NCBI GenBank assembly: GCA_022563535.1
Contig: JADFNE010000017.1
Span: forward strand, 1-64,000
Reading direction: 5' to 3'
DNA: 64,000 bases
Source: Myxococcales bacterium
GTDB taxonomy: Bacteria; Myxococcota_A; UBA9160; UBA4427
Part shown: positions 47,101 through 54,488 of the stretch, in pieces
Numbering within the stretch: the stretch's first letter is position 1
Layout: every line of letters begins with the position of its first letter
The notes under the pieces: generated by a model
What the model saw: the letters and a program-made list of their open reading frames with translations, nothing else
Database searches by the model: none
What the model was told of the DNA's origin: nothing
Translations under genes and position numbers: made by a program

Positions 47101-47428
47101 CTTCCTCGGAGAACTCCGCCCGGGTCGATCCCCCCAGAGCCTCACTTACGACGTGGCTTTCCAATACGTCGACCTTGCCGGTCGACTCGAGTCGGGTGGC
47201 GAGCAGATCCGAGAGCGATTCAGTCAGATAGCCGAGCGGCCGCGCGCTGTGAATACGAAAGGGAAGTACCGCGATCGGGATCCTGGCGGCTTCGCCTTCC
47301 TGTGAGCCGGTGGCTGGCGCGGGATTGTCCGACGCCCCATGCTCAGCCGCAGAAGGCGGCACGAACGCGAGCGCGATCCAAACCGAAAGCAAGAGGACAC
47401 TCGCCGCAAAGCGACCGGGGACGTGCAA
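44117..47428 (-). CDS. bamA: BamA outer-membrane assembly protein with extra N-terminal FlgO/TolB-like domain
   Basis: 1,103 residues against about 800 for a usual BamA. A signal peptide (about 5-28) is followed at about 49-178 by a FlgO/TolB/CsgG-like domain (IPIAVLPFRI, LATRLESTGKVDVLES, LAERLGVRVVISGSIT). Then come about six POTRA-like repeats: a diverged one (about 186-252) and five clear ones (for example AIVIRGHRRIEADTILSRI, FIRHINLFGNTIT). A 16-strand barrel follows (SFGAGYSSQDN, RDPHFLGSDF, the LRGY lock loop). It inserts barrel proteins into the outer membrane. The TTG at 47428 has GGAG seven bases upstream and directly precedes the signal peptide. The protein ends GGFVQ, without a terminal aromatic residue. 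Confidence 0.92.
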   Translation of the reverse strand: MHVPGRFAASVLLLSVWIALAFVPPSAAEHGASDNPAPATGSQEGEAARIPIAVLPFRIHSARPLGYLTESLSDLLATRLESTGKVDVLESHVVSEALGGSTRAEFSEEELRKLAERLGVRVVISGSITELAGRFSLDIRLTPVGTGRSQSIAIIAPSEEDLIGRLSELADRCVASLSGTDPDMITAVTFEAAGEIEGELRATLEYTAGTIYEPAEVRQDRAKIEAHPGVARVKLDVERGPEGIELVYRVIRSERLFGSAAREREGANIGAIVIRGHRRIEADTILSRITSQVDAPLNEDDVARDIRSVFELGFFGDVKAFVDDGERGKVLIFEVVENPVVRQISISGNDKIDGDDIKEILTLTTGSTLDRSLLKANTERIKALYRAQGYYLAQAGFEIENITEGSVTVHFEVEENEKQRLKKVEFEGNHAFSDRELRGDFVTKLWRPWSLLTSWFDKSGTYAEQVFMRDLRAIEKKYSDIGYLQVELAEPEIDVSEDGLAIRVAIREGPQFSVGEINITGDESMDFEALLDKLKLETGEIFNRSHLTEDVEILERHYTDRGFYFASVRPGTRLDTETRKIHVEFQVKKGPLYFIRHINLFGNTITVDPVIRRELKLVEGQLYSARDLQISNLKVKRLNFFEDVSFEPKPTDDPAKLDLDITVAERPTGSFSFGAGYSSQDNLVFTASLSQANLFGRGYGVNFQIDLGGRTSRYNISLRDPHFLGSDFSAGGSLFLSRINFDNFKQRQRGFSLSLGHALREDNTASGLIRYSYSQRKVERNDGGINASAPVFRQILQGNESNSTLGLSARSDTRNDRFSPTAGTTYGASVDVSGLGGFARFVRVEGNYSRYFGAPGWLFDRSSFVFSGRIGYAYSFNTLSDYSFQGIDGPTICDDGACDNAAPLDEIDTNITLPLTERYFLGGIGAYQLRGYKARSLGPRRAVLYRHFDPFAAPGDGQIFVPVGRLLENGVAICRDDLLSPINTQGDKDGKCNDIDDKKIKDFEDLDETDVIGGNKFALVNLEYRLPISEEVGLQAVLFVDGGNAFGEGESLFDVTEWRYAYGGGLLWFSPFGPLQIVLGFPINPLSFEKSPVFEFSIGGFVQ

Positions 47429-47604
47429 CTGTTTTCTCCAAAATGATGGGCGTGGAACCCCGAGGTGTCCGACTCGTTTTTCGAAGGAGCCGGAGTCTAG
47501 CCTGCAGAACGCTCTTGTCTTTGGTTTTGCCTTTGGCTTCGTCTTTGGCCCCATCGCCTTCGCACAAGACAGACTGGTGGTCCGAAGGGTCCGGATCCCG
47601 GAGT

Positions 47605-48336
47605 TCATGCGCGTAGAGCCCAGCCACCGGTGCCATCGACGAATCGACCATTCTCCAGTACCAGGATTTTCCCGAGTTTCTCCGCCAACCGTTCGTTGTG
47701 AGTCACGACGACCAGGGTCGTCCCCCGGGTCCGGTTGATTTCGAAAAGAAGATCGGAGATCTGTTCGCCAATGGCTGGATCGAGATTGCCGGTGGGTTCG
47801 TCGGCGAGGATCAGCGGCGGATCCAGAACCAGTGCCCTCGCCACCGCGACCCGTTGGCGCTCGCCGCCGGAGAGTTTTCCAACCCGATAATCGAGCCGGT
47901 GGCTGAGACCAACCTCAGAGAGAATCCGATCCGCGCGTTCGCGCATCTCGTCGCGCTCGAGGCGTCGGATCAAGCCCGGGATCATGACGTTCTCGATGGC
48001 GCTGAACTCGGGCAATAGATGATGAAATTGAAAAACGAAACCGAGAAACTCGTTGCGCACCTGGGCCAGGCCCGAATTGTCTTTGGCGAACACGTCCTCG
48101 CCGCGAAAGTAGACGTTGCCCCTCGTGGGGTGGTCGAGGGTGCCGAGAATGTGAAGAAAGGTCGACTTGCCGACGCCCGACTGCCCCACCACGGCAATTC
48201 GTTCGCCGGCTTCGATTTCGAAGTCCAGATCGTCCAGCACCGTGAGCGTGCCGTCGCCGGTCTGGAAGGTCTTCGTCAGCCCTTCGATCCGCACCAGCGG
48301 CTCGCTGGCCGGGGCGACCTCTGGTTTCTCATTCAT
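47605..48336 (-). CDS. lolD: Lipoprotein-release ABC transporter ATPase
   Basis: 243 residues: Walker A VVGQSGVGKST, Q-loop GFVFQFHHLLPEF, signature LSGGERQRVAVARAL, Walker B LILADEPTGNLD, and the His switch VVVTHNERLA. This is a LolD-type ATPase (MacB/LolD family) that powers extraction of outer-membrane lipoproteins. The ATG at 48336 lies inside the permease gene (eight-base overlap), so the two are coupled. A 176-base gap with no gene separates it from bamA. Confidence 0.93.
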   Translation of the reverse strand: MNEKPEVAPASEPLVRIEGLTKTFQTGDGTLTVLDDLDFEIEAGERIAVVGQSGVGKSTFLHILGTLDHPTRGNVYFRGEDVFAKDNSGLAQVRNEFLGFVFQFHHLLPEFSAIENVMIPGLIRRLERDEMRERADRILSEVGLSHRLDYRVGKLSGGERQRVAVARALVLDPPLILADEPTGNLDPAIGEQISDLLFEINRTRGTTLVVVTHNERLAEKLGKILVLENGRFVDGTGGWALRA

Positions 48337-50311
48337 AACGCAGGGCCTCGGCGGGATCGAGTCGCGCGCCCTGACGACTCGGCAACAGCGTGGCCCCAAG
48401 CGAAAGCACCATGGCGATTGTCGCCATCAGCCCCACCTGCATGGGGTCGACGCTCGAAGGCAGACTTGAAAACTGGTAAATGCTCGCCGGCAGCGTGTCG
48501 ATCCCAGTGAGATTCTCGATCGTTTGCTGGAACCACTGCAACTGCTGGGTTACTGCGACACCACCGATCACTCCAATGCTTGTCCCCATCAATCCGATCA
48601 ATGTTCCTTCGATCGCAAAGATGCGCTCGATCGCTGCATCCTCTGCACCCATGGCCTTGAGGATCGCGATGTCGCTCGACTTCTCCATGATCATCATGAT
48701 CAGGGTGGCGACAATCAAGAATGCGGCGACGACCAGAATCATCGAGAGCAACAAGAACATCATCACCCGTTCGCTCTTGAGCGCCTGAAAGAAAGCGGGA
48801 AAGAACTCCTTCCAGTCCCGGGTGAAGTAGGGGTACCCCAGGGTCTGGCGCACCAGAGCTCCCACCCGACGAGAGCGGTAGAAGTCCGTGGTCCGCGCCT
48901 CGATGCCGTCGATCACGTCACCCTCCCGACGAAAATCCTGAGCGGCCGGAAGGGTTGTATACGTGAAAACCTCGTCGTACTGAAAGAAGCTCGATTGAAA
49001 GATCCCCGCCACGCGAAACCGCTTGAGCCGCGGCGCGGGACCCAGTGGAGTCTGGGGTCCTCCGACCGGGGAGATCAGAATCAAATCGTCTCCGATCTGA
49101 CTTCCGGAGGCGATGGCCAACTGATTACCGATGATGATCCCGGGATCGCCACGGCCGACGTCCTTTCCCTCGCTGGACGGCGACAAATCGTCGAGCGAGC
49201 CAGCGATGATGTCCTGCCGAAGATCAGTCACGTCGGCGACAGTGTCCGGGTCGATGCCCCGCAACCGCACGCTGAAGATGCCGCCGTCCTCCCCTCGCAC
49301 CATCCCATGGGCATCGAGGTAGGGAGAGGCACCGGTGACACCGGGAACACCGCGCACGACCTCGAGAACATCAGCGTAGTTGCCAAACGATCCAGTGCCG
49401 CTGTGCACGGTAAAGTGGGCGCGATTGCCGAGTATCTCGTCCCGCCAGGTCGCTTCGAATCCATTCATCACCGAGAGCACGACAATGATGAGGCAGACGC
49501 CGGCGGCGATTCCTCCCACGCAAATTCCGCTGATTGCCGAGATGAACACCTGTCGTCGCTTCGCGACCAGATAGCGCAGCGCGATGAACCACTCGACCGA
49601 ACGCCGCATCTCGACCAATCCCGCGGCCGCCAGGGGCAGGAGCCCGAGCAACACGACCCCTGCAAAAAAGGCCACCAGCACGGTTCCACCCGCGGCAAAG
49701 TTTTGCTGGATCTCGAGAGGCATGAAGCTATTGGCGAAGCCGATGGCCCAGGCTGCGGCGAACCAACGCAATACGTCTTCAAATTCGCCGCGACTCGACT
49801 GTCCCCGGGCGCGTCGCCGGCGGGCCAACCACAGTGTGCCGACAAACGATACAATCACCGGTGCCACCAGCCAGGCGATGGGAACCGCGATCGAGAGCCA
49901 GGTGGAGAGGCCAAAGCTCGCGAGCGCGAGCACCCAGAGTCCGAGACTACGGCCTTCGACCCGGCCCAAAACAAAACGGGTGGCGAGCACCGCCACCAGG
50001 CTCAGGCCCACCATCCGGACAGACGAATTCGCATAGGCCGGCCACCACTCCGCCCATGGACGAGCACTTATTTCCGGCTGGGTGAGTTGGAGCACGAACA
50101 GACCCAAGACCCCACTCACGACCAGACAAGAGAACAGCATCAAGCCGGTTCGGGACGACACCCGGGCAAACCGTTCCAGGACCACGATGGCCGAGCCGAC
50201 GTACAGCAAGGACAACAGGATGATCCCGAGGATGAGCGCCACGATGAACGCCAGCGTGGCCGCTGCGCCAGCCGCCAGCACGGACGCAGCGATCCCAGAA
50301 GTGAATTCCAT
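48329..50311 (-). CDS. LolC/E-family permease with long N-terminal membrane extension
   Basis: 660 residues, against about 400-415 for a usual LolC or LolE. The permease core starts near residue 239 (SVEWFIALRYLVAKRRQVFIS), has the periplasmic domain (about 290-510), and ends with the three conserved spans (SDIAILKAMGAEDAAIERIF, PSRQGARLDPAEALRYE). The first 238 residues hold about six or seven additional hydrophobic spans of unrecognised family. Only one permease gene accompanies lolD, so it may act as a homodimer (LolF-like). GGAAG lies upstream of the ATG at 50311. Confidence 0.88.
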   Translation of the reverse strand: MEFTSGIAASVLAAGAAATLAFIVALILGIILLSLLYVGSAIVVLERFARVSSRTGLMLFSCLVVSGVLGLFVLQLTQPEISARPWAEWWPAYANSSVRMVGLSLVAVLATRFVLGRVEGRSLGLWVLALASFGLSTWLSIAVPIAWLVAPVIVSFVGTLWLARRRRARGQSSRGEFEDVLRWFAAAWAIGFANSFMPLEIQQNFAAGGTVLVAFFAGVVLLGLLPLAAAGLVEMRRSVEWFIALRYLVAKRRQVFISAISGICVGGIAAGVCLIIVVLSVMNGFEATWRDEILGNRAHFTVHSGTGSFGNYADVLEVVRGVPGVTGASPYLDAHGMVRGEDGGIFSVRLRGIDPDTVADVTDLRQDIIAGSLDDLSPSSEGKDVGRGDPGIIIGNQLAIASGSQIGDDLILISPVGGPQTPLGPAPRLKRFRVAGIFQSSFFQYDEVFTYTTLPAAQDFRREGDVIDGIEARTTDFYRSRRVGALVRQTLGYPYFTRDWKEFFPAFFQALKSERVMMFLLLSMILVVAAFLIVATLIMMIMEKSSDIAILKAMGAEDAAIERIFAIEGTLIGLMGTSIGVIGGVAVTQQLQWFQQTIENLTGIDTLPASIYQFSSLPSSVDPMQVGLMATIAMVLSLGATLLPSRQGARLDPAEALRYE

Positions 50312-50545
50312 GCTGTTCAGGCTTCCGAGTTAGGCCGTGGGGGAATGGCATCAGTGGTGGCTTTCGTCACGCCCCGCTTCCCAATCATAGATCGTCGGGA
50401 AGAATGAACCCTGGAGACTCGACGATCAAGGTCTACAACGTTCCCGTGGAGGTTCCCAGTGTAATGAGATCTTCTGCGCATTTTCTAGGACCCGCCGGCG
50501 GCGATGCAAGGTTAGAGTGCGGCAGCGGACATCTGGTTCCAGCCC
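50312..50545. other. Intergenic region between prfB and the lol operon
   Basis: No gene or RNA is recognised. As the upstream region of the lol-bam-lpx cluster on the minus strand it probably carries the cluster promoter. No convincing -35/-10 pair or terminator hairpin is visible. Confidence 0.4.
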
Positions 50546-51683
50546 TTAGTCGCTTCCCTGCGAACCCGACTGATGCAACAGCGTGGCGTGGATCAGCCGG
50601 TCCAGATCCCCGTCTAGAACCGCACTGACGTTGCCAACTTCGCAGTTGCTGCGGTGATCCTTCACCCGTTGTTGGGGATGGAGCGTATAGGAGCGGATCT
50701 GGCTGCCGAAGCCGATCTCGCGTTTCTCTCCCGTCAATTCCGCAAGCTTCTCGGCCTGCTCCTGCCGCTCGCGTTCGAATAGATGAGAGCGCAACACCTT
50801 CATCGCGGTGGCGCGATTTTTGTGCTGGGAGCGCTCGTTCTGGCACTGCACGACGATTCCGGACGGCAGGTGAGTGATGCGAATCGCCGAATCGGTCTTG
50901 TTGACGTGCTGCCCCCCAGCGCCGCTCGATCGATAGGTATCGATCCGGAGATCCTTTTCGTCGATCTCGACCTCGATTTCGTCGTCGATTTCGGGAACGG
51001 CCGTCACGCTGGCAAAAGCCGTGTGGCGCCGGGCCTGAGAATCGAAGGGCGAGATGCGGACCAGACGATGAACGCCCTGCTCTGAATTGAGGTAGCCGTA
51101 GGCGTAGTCCCCGGCGATCTCGAGGGTCACGCTGCGAATGCCCGCTTCGTCTGCGTACTGAACGTCGATAATGCTGACCTTGTAGCCCTTGCGATCGGCC
51201 CAGCGCAGGTACATCCGCATCAACATCTCGGCCCAGTCGCAGGCGTCTGTTCCGCCGGCACCGGAGTTGACCGAGAGGATCACGTCGTTGCGGTCGTATT
51301 CTCCACCGAGCAGTTGGCGAAGCTCGGCTTCTTCGAGGACCGCCTCCACATCGTCGAACTTGGCGACGACCTCGCGCAGCACGTCTTCGTCGTCGGCTTC
51401 GTTCGCCAACTCGAGTAACACCTCTGCATCTTCGAGAGAGCCGCTCAAATCGTCGTAGAATTGGATCTCTCGCTCGAGTCGGTTCTTCTCGCGGTTGACC
51501 TTCTCGGCATTCTCACGGTTTTCCCACAGATCGGGTCGCGCAGATTCGGCTTCGACTTCTTCGAAGCGCGCGCGCAAGCCATCTACGTCAAAGCCGCCCC
51601 CGAAACTCACCAAAGCGGTTGCGCAACCGGCGCAGACGTTCGGCCAATTCACCGGGATCGGGAATTTGTGTATCTCCACTCAT
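50546..51683 (-). CDS. prfB: Peptide chain release factor 2, with programmed +1 frameshift
   Basis: The gene begins at ATG 51683. After 31 codons it meets an in-frame TGA (51590-51588); the rest, from 51589 down to 50546, is in the +1 frame and starts DVDGLRARFEEVE. The joined product is about 378 residues. Release-factor hallmarks are the GGQ loop in SSGAGGQHVNKTDSAIR and the long N-terminal helix bundle; the anticodon-like SPF motif occurs in VRISPFDSQ, which marks RF2. RF2 reads UAA and UGA stops, so low RF2 favours frameshifting and thus its own synthesis. Ribosomes must skip the T at 51590. The next gene upstream is ybeY. Confidence 0.95.
51587..51601 (-). promoter_or_regulatory. prfB programmed +1 frameshift site
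   Basis: On the minus strand GGGGG (51601-51597) acts as an internal Shine-Dalgarno-like element. It is followed after three bases (CGG) by CTT TGA C (51593-51587), the classical RF2 autoregulation signal with the same spacing as in Escherichia coli. Confidence 0.93.
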
Positions 51684-51746
51684 TGCTGCGATTCCACTCC
51701 GACGTGCGCTTTGGGAAAGAGCAGTTGATAGCAGATCGAGACGCAG

Positions 51747-52190
51747 CTACGCGCGCAGCACCGCGGAAAGCCTTCGTTCCTCCGCGCGCATCCACCGATA
51801 TTCCTCGGGCACCTCGTGATCGTGCCCCACCAGGTGAAGCACGCCGTGGATCAGCAGACGTGCGGTTTCTTCATCCAGGCTGCGGTGCCGCTTTCGGGCC
51901 TGGCGCACTGCGGTATCGACTGAGATCACGACGTCGCCAAGCAACTCGCCTCGAAATCCAGCCCAGTCCCCGTCTACCAGCGAAAAGGACAGCACGTCGG
52001 TCGACTGATCTCGCTCGCGGTAATGTCGGTTGAGTTCGCGGATCTCGCCATCACCGACCAGCGCGATCGAGAGTTCCGACTTCGTGTGTTCGAGCATTCG
52101 CAGGATGGCTTTGGCTCGCCGCTTTAGCAATGGGATGTTCAGGCGAGAGACCGCGACCGAATTGTGGGGGACCACCAGCTGAACGCCCAT
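51747..52190 (-). CDS. ybeY: Endoribonuclease YbeY (rRNA maturation)
   Basis: 147 residues. The zinc-binding motif HGVLHLVGHDH (about residues 114-124) is intact, and the STDVLSFSL and LLGDVVISVDTA segments are diagnostic. YbeY takes part in 16S rRNA 3' maturation and ribosome quality control. The ATG shares one base with the phoH stop (TAATG), a coupling seen widely for phoH-ybeY. The stop is 63 bases from prfB. Confidence 0.94.
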   Translation of the reverse strand: MGVQLVVPHNSVAVSRLNIPLLKRRAKAILRMLEHTKSELSIALVGDGEIRELNRHYRERDQSTDVLSFSLVDGDWAGFRGELLGDVVISVDTAVRQARKRHRSLDEETARLLIHGVLHLVGHDHEVPEEYRWMRAEERRLSAVLRA

Positions 52191-53290
52191 TACTCGACTT
52201 TGTCAACTTCGCCAGCTGGGCCAGCTTCGTCAACTTCATCGACTTCATCGGCTTCGCCAGGGTCGGCAGGGCCTGCCCGGCCGCGAGGCCGTCGTCGCTG
52301 CCCCCGGGTGCTCTGCTTTCGCGCATGTTCGGCGCGTTCATAGGCGCGGACGATCGACTGCACCAGCGGATGGCGCACGACGTCCTTCTCGGTAAAGGTG
52401 GTGAAGCCGATTCCTTCGACGCCGTGCAAAATCGCGAGTGCCTCGCTGAGTCCGCTGCGGATATCCGCGCCCAGATCCGATTGCGTGATATCCCCGGTCA
52501 CGACGGCCACCGAATTGAAGCCCAGGCGGGTCAAAAACATTTTCATCTGCTCGGGGGTGGTGTTCTGCGCTTCGTCCAGAATGACGAACGCATCGTTCAG
52601 GGTTCGTCCGCGCATGAACGCCAGGGGAGCAACCTCGATCACGCCCCGCTCCATCAACCTTCCGACCTTTTCAAAATTCATCATGTCGTGCAGGGCGTCG
52701 TAGAGCGGGCGCAGGTACGGATTCACCTTCTCTGCGAGGTCGCCGGGGAGAAAACCCAGTTTTTCACCGGCTTCGACGGCGGGACGCGTCAGCACCACTC
52801 TGCTCACGTCCTGACGGTTCAGCGCTGCAATGGCCATCGCCATGGCGAGATAGGTCTTTCCCGTGCCCGCGGGCCCCGTGGCGAACACGATGTCGTTGCC
52901 GCGGATCATCTCGACGTAATTTCGCTGGGACAGATTCTTTGCGCGAATGCGATGCCGCGATCCGACCGAGTCGAGGATGTCCCGGGTCACCTCGTGCAGA
53001 TTCGTCCGCGGATCCTGTTCGAGCATGCGAATGGCTTCGCGCACATCGACCGGGCGCAGACCCTGGCCCCGCCGCACCAGCGAATAGAGTTCTTCCAGCA
53101 CCAGCTGTGCCTGGCCCACGTCTTCAGCGGTGCCCTCGATGCGGACAGTATTGCCCCGGGCGTGAATCTTGATACCGAGTTGTGACGAGATGAGGCGCAG
53201 ATGACGTTCGCGATCGCCGTAGAGAATTACGGCCGCGTGATTGTCGTCGAAGGTAACGCTCTGCTCTATATGTTCCGGCTGGTTGGCCAG
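52190..53290 (-). CDS. phoH: PhoH-like ATPase, probable CTG start
   Basis: About 366 residues: an N-terminal KH-like part (SVTFDDNHAAVILYGDRERHLRLI, GIKIHARGNTVRIEG), then a RecA-like ATPase with Walker A TGPAGTGKT (about 138-146) and FVILDEAQNTTPEQM. The N-terminal part is conserved but has no in-frame ATG, GTG or TTG between an upstream stop and the domain; a CTG at 53290 has GGGAG six bases upstream and is the best start. A GTG at 53119 would cut off the domain. The C-terminus is an acidic repeat tail (DEVDEVDEAG). PhoH works with YbeY in RNA metabolism. Confidence 0.85.
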   Translation of the reverse strand: MANQPEHIEQSVTFDDNHAAVILYGDRERHLRLISSQLGIKIHARGNTVRIEGTAEDVGQAQLVLEELYSLVRRGQGLRPVDVREAIRMLEQDPRTNLHEVTRDILDSVGSRHRIRAKNLSQRNYVEMIRGNDIVFATGPAGTGKTYLAMAMAIAALNRQDVSRVVLTRPAVEAGEKLGFLPGDLAEKVNPYLRPLYDALHDMMNFEKVGRLMERGVIEVAPLAFMRGRTLNDAFVILDEAQNTTPEQMKMFLTRLGFNSVAVVTGDITQSDLGADIRSGLSEALAILHGVEGIGFTTFTEKDVVRHPLVQSIVRAYERAEHARKQSTRGQRRRPRGRAGPADPGEADEVDEVDEAGPAGEVDKVE

Positions 53291-53361
53291 TCGAGGCTCC
53301 CGTGCACAGGCCTCCCGGCTAACCAGTCTTCAATCCGTTCAATCGAACAGATCTCTACGCG

Positions 53362-54486
53362 TTAGCGCTCGGGGGCGAGAAGTACGATCCCACTCTCACT
53401 TCGCGTGTAATAGTACGCAGCGACCGAGTCAGCCGCCATCGCTGGCGATCCCAACAGCCCCGATTCGTCGAGACCTGCGAGAACCTCGGGCCAGTTGCCT
53501 TTGAGATAGCGATGGGCTTCGAGGGCGTGGCGGATTTTACGCTTCTCGAACAGGGTATTGGCCTGAGAAAATACCTCGCGCACGATGGGAAAGGCTTCGA
53601 TTCGCTCCTGCTTCGCGGCCCCCTGAAGGTAGATCCAGCCCACCATGCAGACCAGCAAGAGCAACGGGAAGCAGGTGACCAGCACCCCCCGCAGCCACTG
53701 TCCCGCGCTGCGGCGATCCGAGGGTTCCCCCGTGGCGACCTTGGCGAGTCTTGCCTCGACGGGAATCACGAGACCAGCCGAGACCATCTCGGCGACAATC
53801 CGAGATGCGTCGAACAAACCGATCCGAGACAGATCGATCACCCTTTGCAAAGTCAAGCGACCGTCGAACAGTTGGTAGATTCTCTCAAAATGTTCGATCT
53901 GCTGTTCGCGATCGTGCCGATGTTGCTGCCGATATTCGTCGAGGTTGCCACCCCGGGCGAGAATGGTGTCGAGGGGCGGAATCGATTCGCGGAACGTCTG
54001 CCATTCGTCGACCATGCGCAGACCGTCCATCAGAATCTGTTCAGCACCGAGCAACTTCTCCTGGGGTCGGTCGTGTTCCACCGTTTGAGAGAGGAAGTCG
54101 AAGGACCCGGCCGTCCAGCTCAGCACATCGAAGATCGTGTCGTTTCTCATCAGGCTTTCGACGGCTTCGAGATCTCGCTCCGAGACGATTCCCTCCGAAA
54201 CCAACAACCTGCGAAACGAGCGTCCTGAAGACCTCGCTTCGGCGTCGAGCTGCGAGACCGCCTGGGAGGTCAGATAGCCGCAGCGAATCAGCCGCTGTGC
54301 CACCGCCTCGTGTTCGTGTTTGGCCGCTGGCGCAGCCCAGACGACCGACCCGGCGTCGAACGCCATGCAAATCCCACGGCCACCGTTCGAGACCTTCAGC
54401 AGCCCGGTCTTACGCTGCTGACCGATCAACTGGAAAACCTCGGCGATGCCGAAGTCCTGCAAATTTCCCCGCAGCGCGATCCCCAC
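53362..54486 (-). CDS. DUF4388 domain membrane protein
   Basis: 374 residues. The N-terminal DUF4388 (PatA-N-like) domain is clear: ALRGNLQDFGIAEVFQLIGQQRKTGLLKV, then GSVVWA, GYLT and a second helical part. A membrane span lies near residues 273-295 (FPLLLLVCMVGWIYL), with a short C-terminal domain outside. DUF4388 proteins occur as regulatory adaptors in myxobacteria-like organisms. The GTG at 54486 starts two bases after the preceding stop, with AGGAGG eleven bases upstream inside that gene. It is clearly co-translated with the TPR membrane protein. Confidence 0.8.
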   Translation of the reverse strand: MGIALRGNLQDFGIAEVFQLIGQQRKTGLLKVSNGGRGICMAFDAGSVVWAAPAAKHEHEAVAQRLIRCGYLTSQAVSQLDAEARSSGRSFRRLLVSEGIVSERDLEAVESLMRNDTIFDVLSWTAGSFDFLSQTVEHDRPQEKLLGAEQILMDGLRMVDEWQTFRESIPPLDTILARGGNLDEYRQQHRHDREQQIEHFERIYQLFDGRLTLQRVIDLSRIGLFDASRIVAEMVSAGLVIPVEARLAKVATGEPSDRRSAGQWLRGVLVTCFPLLLLVCMVGWIYLQGAAKQERIEAFPIVREVFSQANTLFEKRKIRHALEAHRYLKGNWPEVLAGLDESGLLGSPAMAADSVAAYYYTRSESGIVLLAPER

Positions 54487-54488
54487 GA

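Noticed and set aside
48524-50407. A 627-codon plus-strand open frame opposite the Lol permease gene
   Set aside because: It is the antisense of a strongly conserved permease, rich in His, Gln and Arg, and has no domain; long antisense frames are common at this GC content.
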